Positions 9,661 through 18,592 of a DNA stretch of 20,000 nucleotides are shown piece after piece. The stretch covers positions 3,320,001 to 3,340,000 of the forward strand of contig WPIO01000040.1 of assembly GCA_009760855.2 (NCBI GenBank). The letters run 5' to 3'. The translations under genes and the position numbers were made by a program. Source of the DNA: Cristatella mucedo. Taxonomy: Eukaryota; Bryozoa; Phylactolaemata; Cristatellidae. Numbering within the stretch: the first letter of the stretch is position 1; each line of letters opens with the position of its first letter. A model generated the notes under the pieces. That model made no database searches. It saw nothing but the letters and a program-made list of their open reading frames with translations, and was not told where the DNA came from.

Positions 9661-10773
9661 GGTTTATACTCTGCATTTTGCTGATGTGATTGCCAAGCAC
9701 AATCTAGGCTTTCACTTCTATGCGGATGACACTCAGTTGTACCTTTGCTTTGATCCCTCCCAGCCTTCGAGCACCTCAAATTCTCTAAACTCACTAGCTG
9801 CATGCATTGATGACATCCGCACATGGATGGCAGCAAATTTTTTAAAACTTAACGATGATAAAATAACTTACTAGTTATGGGCAAACCCAGTGTGATCCAG
9901 AGATTGGAAAGGCTGACTCTCAAAATTGGCTCTGCCAGCACATCTCCAGTTGAATCAGTTCGAAATCTAGGAGTCATATTCCAAAGCGACCTCTCGTTAG
10001 ACGACCATATCAGCTCCACAGTCAAATCCGCCTATTTTCAGCTTCATAACATTGCTAAAATTCGGGCTTGTTTAGATAAAGATACCACATCTAAGTTGGT
10101 CCATGCATTCGTGACATCCCGTCTCGACTTCTGCAACTCACTGCTTACTGGCCTACCAGCATGTGCGATCAGGCGATTGAAGCTGGTGCAAAACTCTGCA
10201 GCTAGGCTTGTCTGTCGTGAGCGTCGCAGTTGCCATGTCACACCACTTCTCGCCGACCTGCACTGGCTACCAGTCAAGCAACGGATTGACTTCAAGGTTT
10301 TGTCGCTCACTTTTAGGTCCCTTCATTCTATGGCTCCAGCCTATCTGTTAGATATACTAACCCATCAGGCCAAGCATCGTACCACCCGCTTTTCGGAATC
10401 CAACAGTCTACAAATACCTCATACAAACCTTAAATCCTTTGGAGACCGTGCATTTAGTTCATATGCTCCCAAAGCCTGGAACTCCCTCCCGACCTGCGTC
10501 AGAACATCCCCTGACCTGACCACATTTAAAAGGAACCTAAAAACACACCTATTTAGGACAGCATTTGGTGGGTCCCTGTGATTCGTCCTTGATGTGCTTG
10601 TGCGTGCTGACACTGTGCATGCTGACCCTGTGCATGTCACCCTAACCATATTATTCATTTCGTTTGTTTTTCAAGCATGATTTTACTTACCATTCATTTG
10701 CATTTCACTTTACAGCAAATGTAAAGCTCCTAGAGAGAGATTAAGTTCTTCGAGGGCGCTTTATCAAGTGAAT
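9661..10773 (+). mobile_element. 5'-truncated CR1/L2-type LINE, copy A
   Basis: This is the last third of a non-LTR retrotransposon. It begins inside the reverse transcriptase just before the [11 protein letters not shown] motif and continues through the C-terminal region, a 3' untranslated region (10582-10719) and the family tail (10720-10773), ending in ATT repeats. The 5' junction was found by comparison with copy B, which continues upstream where copy A does not. Such truncation is normal for LINEs copied by target-primed reverse transcription. No clear target-site duplication was seen. The related insert immediately downstream is inverted. Confidence 0.9.
9686..10581 (+). pseudogene. LINE reverse transcriptase fragment, frameshifted
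   Basis: The first frame (to 9874) carries motif C of the polymerase, [11 protein letters not shown], including the catalytic YADD. A one-base deletion near 9866, seen by comparison with copy B, causes the stop at 9872. The second frame (9877-10581, 234 codons) is intact to a natural stop and carries the CR1/L2-type C-terminal region: LGVIFQSDLSLDDHI, TSRLDFCNSLL, LHWLPVKQRIDFK and APKAWNSLP. The product alone lacks the endonuclease and most of the polymerase and cannot be active. Confidence 0.9.
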
Positions 10774-10806
10774 TATTATTATTATTATTATTATTATTGT
10801 TATTAT
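10774..10806. repeat. (ATT)n tail microsatellite between two LINE ends
   Basis: An ATT run with a GTT interruption. It is the terminal repeat of copy A and is shared with the inverted element that follows, so it marks the centre of a large imperfect palindrome. Confidence 0.92.
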
Positions 10807-10990
10807 ACCAATACTAATACACTTGATAAAGCGCTTCAGAGAACTCAATATATTTCTAGGTGCTTTACATTTGCTGAAAATGAAACACGATCGAATGGTG
10901 AGTGGTATCGTGCATGATAAACAACATGAATAACACGGTTAGGGGTGACATGCACAGGGTCAGCATGCAAGTGTGGTTAGGGACAGCATG
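10807..10990 (-). mobile_element. Inverted LINE 3' end (second insertion)
   Basis: On the minus strand this reads as the 3' untranslated region and tail of the same LINE family. It has GCATGCTGACCCTGTGCATG, then CAGCAAATGTAAAGC, then TTTATCAAGTG. The order is the same as copy A at 10615-10773. I count roughly ten differences over the 55-base tail, so it is not a recent fold-back of copy A but an older or diverged relative. No reverse-transcriptase coding remains. Confidence 0.85.
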
Positions 10991-12344
10991 CAACTGTGTA
11001 GTGCAACAGAAACGCATAAGGCAACTTGATGCTCCCAAAAATAATGACCGCTTAATCATGCAGGAAAATTGCTAGGAGTGAGAGGAAGGTCCAACGTTCG
11101 GACGAGAGAAGAGAAGCGAAGGCCCCACCAACCGGCGGCCCTAGCAACCGGCGCGGGCTGTTACGGAGCCTCAGTTTTAAGCTACAGCCTGGGGAATGAT
11201 GGCTGACAGTGGGCTTGGCGCTGGCTGATTGGCTGTGCCGAGTGTGCCCCGTTGACTGATTGGCTGTGGTGATTTCTGCACTAGATGTGCGTCCAAGCTG
11301 CAGGCAGAGAAAGCAGACATCCGGTTGTGCACAATATTGAGGTTCCGCTTAGCAATCTAGAATGCAAGCGAAACAAGGCGCGTTTGATAGCAGGTCATTG
11401 GTCAACAGATTTTATGAGTCGCTGGAACGTCGCTCTGATGGGGCGGGTCGGGGGAATGGCAATTCCTCACGTGACTCTCAGACGGTCGCTTTTGTAATGC
11501 CGAACGCCGCTGGGAGACGGCGTGGGTGAGTTTCAGCACTATGCTGAAGCGTCTAAGTGCAGGGGCGCGACCCACACGGACGGGGGCCCGAATGACAAGG
11601 TACATGATTAGTGACGTCGATTCAGGAGCGAAGTGACTTATGCACAAAGTGCTGATTCCCACCCGTCGCCACATCGGATTCTTAACTCCTGACGGAGAAC
11701 TAAGATTCCGACTCCTTCCGACTTACTCGAGGGCAGGTAATAATAATGCTAACAATGATAATAAATTTCTATTTTTTAGCATTATTATTATTATTATTAT
11801 TATCGTCATTACTCGAAGTTTACGCATCCTATTTAACAATTGGCTAAATTTTTGGAAAGTTTAATTAAGAAGAGTGCCTACACAGCTAGACATCACGTTT
11901 GATCCCTGTATAAGATTAGTGAATGTCGACCACGGTGGCTTCCTAAAAGTTTAACTAGCCCCCGCGTTCTGTCTAGGCAGGACGACAGCGATTCCGTTTT
12001 AGCTGCTGGCTACTCGGGGAAAAAAGAGAGCCTTTCGGCCTCTGCAGCTGATGATGAATGGATGCGTCTGCACAAAGGCACAAAGTATAAACATCCCAGA
12101 GCCTCAGCCTTCAGCGTCTCTCCTTTGCTCGTGGTGGCTTTTGCTGCGATGTGTCCCAGTAGATAAACGGAGATAAACAGAGAAAAGTTGCTACTCTGAC
12201 CCACAAGGTTCACCTTCAGGCTTGACTCCATCATGCGTAGCTGAACTTCTGCACCAGTCTCAGCCTCCGCGTGACTACGGGTCCTCTATGGAAAATAAAC
12301 TACCTGTTCCATTCCTGCGCTTAAAGACCACCAATAATAGTAAA
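10991..12344. other. 1.35 kb without a recognised gene
   Basis: No coding domain seen. It contains two identical 13-bp words CTGATTGGCTGTG (11225-11237 and 11256-11268), which are inverted CCAAT boxes, and an AT-rich hairpin at 11738-11790. A 70-codon frame starts with ATG at 11285, shortly after the CCAAT pair, but it has no recognisable features. Confidence 0.5.
11738..11790. repeat. ATT-rich inverted repeat
   Basis: Left arm TAATAATAATGCTA (11738-11751) and right arm TAGCATTATTATTA (11777-11790) pair over 14 bases with a 25-base spacer. The right arm continues into an ATT run to about 11803. It may be a relic of two opposed element tails. Confidence 0.8.
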
Positions 12345-12525
12345 AATATTAATACATTTGTATGGCGCCCTCATATAACTGAATCTCTTTCTAGGCACTT
12401 TAAAGATATGCTGCATACAAAGCATTACCAAATATTTTGTGCTAATATCCGCAAGCAGCAGGCATTGTGTAAGCAGGTATATGCATACGAAGGACAAATC
12501 ACAAAGACTGGCGAAGGAGTTATTA
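12345..12525 (-). mobile_element. Reversed short element with LINE-type tail (family 2)
   Basis: On the minus strand the tail reads GTGCCTAGAAAGAGATTCAG, then TGAGGGCGCCATACAAATG and an A/T-rich end. Upstream of the tail is a body that contains CCTGCTGCTTGCGGATATTA. The same body and tail occur in the same order at 19806-19980 (minus strand), which defines a second short family. I find no clear A or B box, so it may be an internal piece or a 3' untranslated region of a related LINE subfamily. Confidence 0.7.
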
Positions 12526-12540
12526 TTCTACCTGTCCTAA

Positions 12541-12592
12541 ATGTAAAGCGCCTAGAAAGAGATTAAGTTCGCTGAGGGCGCTTTATCAAGTG

Positions 12593-12627
<35 letters not shown>
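12541..12627 (+). mobile_element. Solo LINE-type tail with (ATT)n
   Basis: AAAGCGCCTAGAAAGAGATT and GAGGGCGCTTTATCAAGTG match the tail of copy A almost exactly. They are followed by a pure ATT run (12594-12627). Only a few dozen bases at most upstream could belong to it, so it is an extremely short truncated insertion sitting head-to-head with the reversed element at 12345. Confidence 0.85.
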
Positions 12628-13387
12628 GCACCCTCGGAGAACTGAATCGGTAGACTGAGGCTGTATCGCTAAACGAAAACAATCCCTCCGTCTCCGTCTC
12701 TAGAGACGGGTAGCACTAATACTACTTCACAGTGCCAAATCTCTACTCAGGGACCGCGCGCTGCTCATACGTGCAGACACAAAATTCGAGCCACGGGCGC
12801 TATACACTATATGTCCTCCAGCCAGCTCGTTGCAACTCCTCCTCACCCTCCTCCCAAATAGTACTACAGTTGCCAGCTTCTGTATGCCCAATAATACTCG
12901 ACATTGTGGTACGTAAATATACTCTTATTTATGTTTTCCTACTTATTTCGTATTTGTTATGTATTTCTAAGAAAATTTAATTCGTCTATCTCTCTATGCC
13001 TTCGTCAGAACTTATCCATGTTCTGACGCGTCACGTGCCATTCTCGACTTGCGAAAATTAGACTTACGGTCCCTATCTATCTATTTCCTAAGTCGGCTGC
13101 TGGATGTACTACCGTCACTCTACAGCCAATGAGCAACCGAGCTCAGTTCGAACGCCAAAAAGGATTCCTGACAGTTCTTTCGAATTGAGTTATGAGATCC
13201 GAGATTGACAGGCCAGCTTCTCCTGCTACCATTTTCCCTCTCGGTCTCCTTGAAATGCTACCACAACTACTACGGCTGCACAACCTCGCTGTTGGAGGAA
13301 AACGGTGCTTTTCAGCTGAGCAATTCTTGTGGTCGGGAAAATTAAGCCAGATTCGTGGTACGCTGCACTGTCCAATGCTTTCCCTAC

Positions 13388-13445
13388 ATAAAGTGCATGG
13401 ACAGAGATTAGTTCTCTTAGGATGTTATACATGTGTATTATTATT
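13388..13445 (+). mobile_element. Decayed LINE/SINE-type tail
   Basis: AAAGTGCATGGACAGAGATT, then AGTTCTCTTAGGATGTTATAC and an ATT run, match the family tail with scattered changes. No body is recognisable upstream. Confidence 0.7.
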
Positions 13446-14130
13446 ATTGCGATTACTATTCCTTGTTAGCTAATCAAAGTACACACGTCTTAATGTTATT
13501 GTTATTGTGATTTCGTGTTAGCTAATCGAAGCCTTTCTTCTAGGACTTGGCCCTGAACGGTAGCTACCAAGGCTGAACAAGACCATGAAGACTTGACTTT
13601 CGAAAGCTAACCAAGAAAGATAAACAATAAAATAGCCAAGTGAAAGTGTAGAAACAGAGGCGAAAAAAGAAAAGCGGCTCCTCAGCAGTGCCGCGTCATC
13701 CTCGTGACTCTTCTTTTCAACACATCATCCCAGGGCTCTTAAAACACAATAAAAGTGTTACATTATTATCATTGTAATGCTATAATGCTGTAATAACTAT
13801 TATTATGAGCGTTGGAAGAAACTCGGAAAAACATTCTTTGGAAATGCAGTCTTTCCTTAGTAGTTGTAGCAACGATATTTTACGTCCCCTGGTGTTCCTG
13901 GGCAAGTCAGTTACCGAGGATTTCGCGTCCCCTTTAGTGTGTTACATCTATGGTTTACCCAGAAATACTGTTTAGTTCCCCAGCTGATGTTGGCGCATGC
14001 GATTGAGTTATAAACTTGAGACAAATAAAACTGCCAATTCCTCACAGTGGGAAATAAATGATCGCCCGCCGCAGGATTCAAAACCCAGGACCTGGGTCCG
14101 AACCTGAAGAGAGAGAGCACGCACATAACG

Positions 14131-14157
14131 TTAGAGGTTAGAGGTTAGAGGTTAGGG
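14131..14157. repeat. Telomere-like (TTAGAGG)3 TTAGGG
   Basis: Three perfect tandem TTAGAGG heptamers are followed by one TTAGGG. The canonical animal telomere unit is TTAGGG; this is a variant and very short, so it is probably a simple repeat. Confidence 0.85.
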
Positions 14158-14865
14158 CAAGAGGGCCCCGGTTACACGAATTACCCGCAAGATCGCAGTT
14201 TATACTCATGTAAACATTGGCTAATCTGCGCTGTGACGAACCTGATCACTGCGAAGTCGTGTAAAAGAAAGTCGTTTATTGTTAGCACAAGGACCAGCCC
14301 CGAGGTTGGGCATATTAAGTTACGGTTCTTCCTATGAAAAAGGACTCGTGGCGGTCACGTGGCAAAAAGTGTCGGAGAAAGGCGAACGTGGCTCTAGGCC
14401 GTGCGAACGACGTGGCCCCATGCCGGGTGTGGAGCAGAAGTGTAGAATGATAAAAAAAAAAATCAAAAATCAACATGTATCCTAAAAAAATCTCAAAATA
14501 CGCGCGCAGTTATGAGATTTGATAACGCCGCAAACAGCAGTGAGGAAACAATGTCAGATAGCTATGCATTGTGAGTATTGAGGGCTCTCTCTTAATTAAG
14601 TGACCTGCTAGAGGTGAGACGTATTCAGAGTGATCTCGTGCGTTCTCGTGTCTTGAGTTGTGATTTTGCCGTTCGCTACTTTATTCTTTTATTTACAACT
14701 ATTTACTTATTTATTATTTATGAGCTAAAATTTTCAATTTTTGACCTTACTTCTCCTTATGAAGTAAGTTTGTTTGATACTCAAAATTTGAGCATGTACA
14801 GGTTTTTTGTAGCTTTGCAGTTGTCATTGTCCTTGACATTGTGCTTGATCCGCTTCTTTTCACAA

Positions 14866-15310
14866 ATGTATACTCTCCCTCTAGCGGAAGTGATCGTTAA
14901 GCTCAATCTAGGCTTTCACTTCTATACAGAAGACACACAGCTGTACCTATGCTTTGACCTCTTCCAGCCCTCCAGAATGTTAAACCCTCTTAACTCCTGT
15001 GCTGCATGTGTTGCTGACATCCTCATATGGGTGGCGGCAAACTGTCCTACATTAAATTGTGATAACACAAACTTAAATAAATATCAAGTAAAACCAACAA
15101 CAGATAGTCATAGGCAAACCAAGTGCGACTCATAAAAATGGAAAGCTAGAGAAATCAAAAAACGGCTCTGCCAGTATATCTCGTGTAGCATCTGCACAAA
15201 ATCTGCGTTTGTGCTGTTCCAAGGTAGCCTATTACTAGACGACCACATCAGAGCCACTGTAGAATCTTCCGACTGTCAGCTACGTTATACTGCAAAAATT
15301 TTGGCCTGCT
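14866..15310 (+). pseudogene. Old decayed LINE fragment, copy C
   Basis: It aligns to copies A and B from the segment TLPLAEV through FHFYTEDTQLYLCFD to the region corresponding to DDHIS. The catalytic YADD has become YTED; stops and frame breaks follow from about 15080. Nucleotide words such as CTAGGCTTTCACTTCTAT and GACGACCACATCAG keep the match clear. The 5' limit may reach back to about 14830. The upstream A/T-rich open frame from 14614 is not part of it. It is clearly older than copies A and B. Confidence 0.8.
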
Positions 15311-15390
15311 AAGACAATTATGTTAGGTCAAAATGGTCGATATTGTGCATGCTACCAATAGCTATTTGATTGCGATGTCCTTACCGCATC

Positions 15391-15465
15391 TGTAAAGTGG
15401 CCAAGCAGAGATTAAATTCTCCGAGGGTGCTATAAAAATTTATAACAGAATAATAATAATTATTA
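15391..15465 (+). mobile_element. Decayed LINE-type tail
   Basis: TGTAAAGTGG, then AGAGATTAAATTCTCCGAGG and an AATAATAATAATTATTAT end match the family tail. It lies 80 bp after copy C in the same orientation, so it is probably that copy's own 3' end with the intervening part deleted. Confidence 0.72.
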
Positions 15466-15952
15466 TGCGATTTATGATGCACCAATATACTGGTACACGT
15501 ACGTATACACACAGTAAATACCGGGGTATCTGTACGGTTTGTACGTATACACCTGCGTACGTGTATTGTTATGGCCTCGCGACCCCTCGCTAGTTTGGGT
15601 AGCGGCACAACTTGTGCAGTGTGTTACGACCTGAAGCTCGCAATATGCCAACCAATGACGGTAAAGCGCTTGATATTCCACAAGCAGAGTTAGCAACGAC
15701 AGCGAATTAGAAAAAGACCAGACTTAATGCTATATATTACTACTGATACTACAGGCAACCTTTGACAGACTCATTTACAGGCTTGCAGCAGCTCTCGCGC
15801 TCAGCTCTAGGACTCACCGACCGTTGCTCCAAGAGAGCGACTGCGGTCAGGTCCACGGCCTTATCAAGTAGCCAGATCGAAAGTCAATAATCTCATTCGC
15901 AAATAATCATGCATCGCGCTGCACGTAAGCATAGGTGGTTTATCGCGGCTAT
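15466..15952. other. Short region without a recognised gene
   Basis: No gene or repeat family recognised. It contains an inverted repeat, TACACGTACG (15494-15503) and CGTACGTGTA (15556-15565), around a direct repeat of GTACGTATACAC. Confidence 0.5.
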
Positions 15953-17440
15953 TTCATGGGTACTGCTAAATTAAATGCACGGTCTCCAAAGGATTTAAGG
16001 TTTGTACGAGGTATTTCTAGACTGTTGGATTCCGAAAAGCGAGTGGTACGATGCTTTGCCTGATGGGGTAGTATATCTGAAAGATAAGCTGGAGCCATAG
16101 AATGAAGAGACCTAAAAGTGAGCGACAAAACCTTGAAGTCAATCCGTTGCTTGACTGGTAACCAGTGGAGGTCGGCGAGAAGTGGAGTAATGTGGCAACT
16201 GCGACGCTCACGACAGACAAGCCTAGCTGCAGAGTTTTGCACCAGCTGCAATCGCCTGATCGCACATGCTGGTAGGCCAGTAAGCAGTGAGTTGCAGAAG
16301 TCGAGACGAGATGTCACGAATGCATGGACCAACTTGGACGTGGTATCCTTATCTAAACAAGCCCGAATTTTAGCAATGTTATGAAGCTGAAAATAGGCTG
16401 ATTTGACTGTGGAGCTGATGTGGTCGTCTAACGAGAGGTCGCTTTGGAATATGACACCTAGATTTCGAGCTGATGCAACTGGAGATATGCTGGCAGAGCC
16501 AATTTTGAAAGTCAGCCTTTCCAATTTCTGAATAACACTAGGTTTGCCCATAACTAGTAAGTTAGTTTTATCATCGTTTAGTTTTTAGAAAATTTGCTGC
16601 CATCCATGATCGGATGTCATCAATGCATGCAGCAAGTGAGTTGAGAGAATTTGAGGTGCTCGAAGGCTGGGAGGGATTAAAGCAAGGTACAACTGAGTGT
16701 CATCCGCATAGAAGTGAAAGCCTAGATTGTGCTTGGCAATCACATCAGCGAGAGGGAGAGTATAAACGGTAAAAAGGACCGGACCTAGCACAGAGCCCTG
16801 AGGTACTCCATATTTTAGAGGTATTTCAGATGATCTTTGTCCATTCACGTCAACACTCTGGAGTCTCCAATGAGATAGGACCTGAACCAATGCAGAGCAG
16901 TGCCAGTGATGCCCAGGCGAGATGAGAGGCGCTCTAGAAGTACTTTGTGATCGATGGTATCAAAAGCTGCCGAAAGATCGAGCAAAAACAAGAAGAGACA
17001 CTCTACCCATGTCTGCATTCCTAAGTAGGTCGTTGTATACCCGAAGCAATGCTGACTCTGTGGAGTGATTAGCTCTAAAGCCAGACTGGAACTTACTAGC
17101 AAGGTGTGAGGTTTCGATATACGAGTTCAGCTGGTCTGCCACGACCCGTTCCAGTGTCTTTGATAGGAATGGTAGAAGGGAGACTGGGCGGTAGTTGCTT
17201 AAGTTCTCTTGGTCTAGTGTAGCTTTCTTGAGAAGTGGCCTGACTACAGCTTTTTTGAAAGGTGCTGGGACCTGACCTGAGGCTAATGACATATTAATGA
17301 TGTTGGTTATGCATGGCAGCAGCAGATCAATGCAACGTAGGAGCAGGACAGTGGGAATAGGGTCCAGTGGACTTGTTGTCTTCTTTGATTGAGATACGAG
17401 CTTTAGGACTACATCACTAGTGACCTGTTTTAAATGCAGA
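15953..17440 (-). pseudogene. LINE reverse transcriptase with several frameshifts
   Basis: The coding frame breaks at about 16985 (one extra T in a T run before motif A), about 16866 (one base lost after the YLIG segment), about 16687 (one T lost just after motif C) and about 16580. Between breaks the protein is well kept. The last segment (16551-15970) differs from copy A at about 11 of 192 residues. The element is therefore recent but dead. All conserved polymerase motifs from fingers to YADD are visible, so the family is identifiable as CR1/L2-like, in the Jockey/CR1 group of LINEs. Confidence 0.9.
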
Positions 17441-17475
17441 CATTGAGGCGCAGCCAGGAACCGAGGAACAATTGT
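15953..17475 (-). mobile_element. CR1/L2-type LINE, copy B, longest remnant
   Basis: Reading down the minus strand, it starts within the linker before the reverse transcriptase (LDPIPTVLLL, ITNIINMSLASG). It has the fingers region (NYRPVSLLPFLSKTLERVV, then [16 protein letters not shown]), motif A ([13 protein letters not shown]), motif B ([13 protein letters not shown]), motif C ([11 protein letters not shown]) and the same C-terminal region as copy A as far as FGDRAF near 15970, where homology stops abruptly. It lacks the endonuclease (5' truncation) and the 3' untranslated region and tail (3' loss). The 3' loss is unusual for target-primed insertion and suggests a later deletion or rearrangement. 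Confidence 0.92.
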
Positions 17476-17571
17476 GACAGTTTGTGGCCAAGCTCATTGT
17501 TTCGTAATCCAGGTTATTCAGCATTGTTCGTAATCCAATTCAGCAGTCGCTCGTGGTCTATAATCTGGGAA

Positions 17572-17574
<3 letters not shown>

Positions 17575-17624
<50 letters not shown>

Positions 17625-17744
17625 TTACATATAGTACATTACTAGTATATATATATGTAATATGACGATCTGATGTGTATTTACATATTAGTAACATTAC
17701 TATGAAGTAGATATATGCCTATATCTATCTGACGATCTGATGTG

Positions 17745-17775
<31 letters not shown>
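17575..17775. repeat. (AT)n tracts flanking a duplicated unit
   Basis: AT runs lie at 17575-17620 and 17749-17775. Between them GTATTTACATAT..AGTA..CATTAC is present twice (17621 and 17677) and GACGATCTGATGTG twice (17663 and 17731), a partial duplication with unit length about 56-68 bp. Confidence 0.88.
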
Positions 17776-17776
<1 letters not shown>

Positions 17777-17864
17777 CATGTGTGTGAGTGTGTGTATCTA
17801 TTTGTTTTTATATATACTTATGTACATGCAGTGTGTACAAGCTCATTCCCGTGAAGAATCGCGA

Positions 17865-17904
17865 GACATTTCGGGCCCGCATTGCATTGCGGGTCCGAAA
17901 TGTC
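17865..17904. repeat. Near-perfect 17-bp hairpin, 6-base loop
   Basis: Left arm GACATTTCGGGCCCGCA (17865-17881), loop TTGCAT, right arm TGCGGGTCCGAAATGTC (17888-17904). All positions pair except one, which in RNA would be a G-U wobble. Confidence 0.93.
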
Positions 17905-18545
17905 CACCGGCCTGGCTGGTGAGACCCGGCCCCTTCAGCGGAGCTCAAGGATCGAAAGGATCAAAGGTCAAGGACCGCGTGACCCGGATCGTTAAGTGCT
18001 CCCATCTTTCCTTCGGTCCCTTCCTGTTCTTGACCTGTTCGTAAGTGAGGCGTTCGCCGAGCTTTGACAGCACGACACTGCTGGGCTTCTTAGGCCTTGT
18101 CCTGCTGCGGAGTTTGTCGTACGCCACGCTTCTGTCGAGTTTCAGCAGTGCGACGCTGACCGGCTTCGTCCAGTGCTTGTTTTCCGACGTCTGCTACTAT
18201 TCTGCTCGGCGTGCTCTTTTTTTGTTTCTCGCCCGGATCGCTGTGAAAGTCTGGCGACAACCGCGGCTTCCAGTTCTAGCGGGTAACTGCTCTGGTCCGC
18301 TATGAGCTCCACTGACATTTTGGAGCTCTCTGGGTTATTATTGTATTCAGCTCGCGACGATCTTCAAAGGACTACATGTAGTTCGTAATTATTCTACTTA
18401 CAGGATACAGATACGTACATTCAAAATTAAGTGTGAAACTCATTCCGTCAAGCGGCAAGATGGCGCAGCGTTGTTTTCCGTGACCAGTAATTCCGGGAGT
18501 GACGTGTAATAGGCGTGACTGACCGAAATGAGTCCACAGGCAATG

Positions 18546-18592
18546 AACACACACACGCACACACACACTCACACATACACATATACACACCC
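18546..18592. repeat. (CA)n microsatellite
   Basis: An interrupted CA tract with CG, TC and TA variants over about 47 bases. Confidence 0.95.

Larger units (their letters stand above)
12628..14830. other. 2.2 kb without a recognised gene
   Basis: Mostly A/T-rich, with relics: a solo tail at 13388-13445, a near-duplicate word TGTTAGCTAATCAAAG / TGTTAGCTAATCGAAG (about 13466 and 13515) and a telomere-like run at 14131. A hairpin, CGTCAGAAC-8 bases-GTTCTGACG, lies at 13003-13028. Frames up to 93 codons (13192-13473) run into repeat sequence and are not convincing. A B-box-like GGGTTTTGAATCC on the minus strand near 14064-14078 hints at a decayed tRNA-derived element. Confidence 0.5.

Noticed and set aside
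13192-13473. A 93-codon frame starting with ATG
   Set aside because: Its last third is the decayed element tail and ATT run, and the rest shows no domain.
14614-14860. Upstream half of a 173-codon plus-strand frame
   Set aside because: The hydrophobic, A/T-rich part has no match to the LINE copies or to a known protein; the frame is open mainly because of composition and joins LINE copy C by chance.
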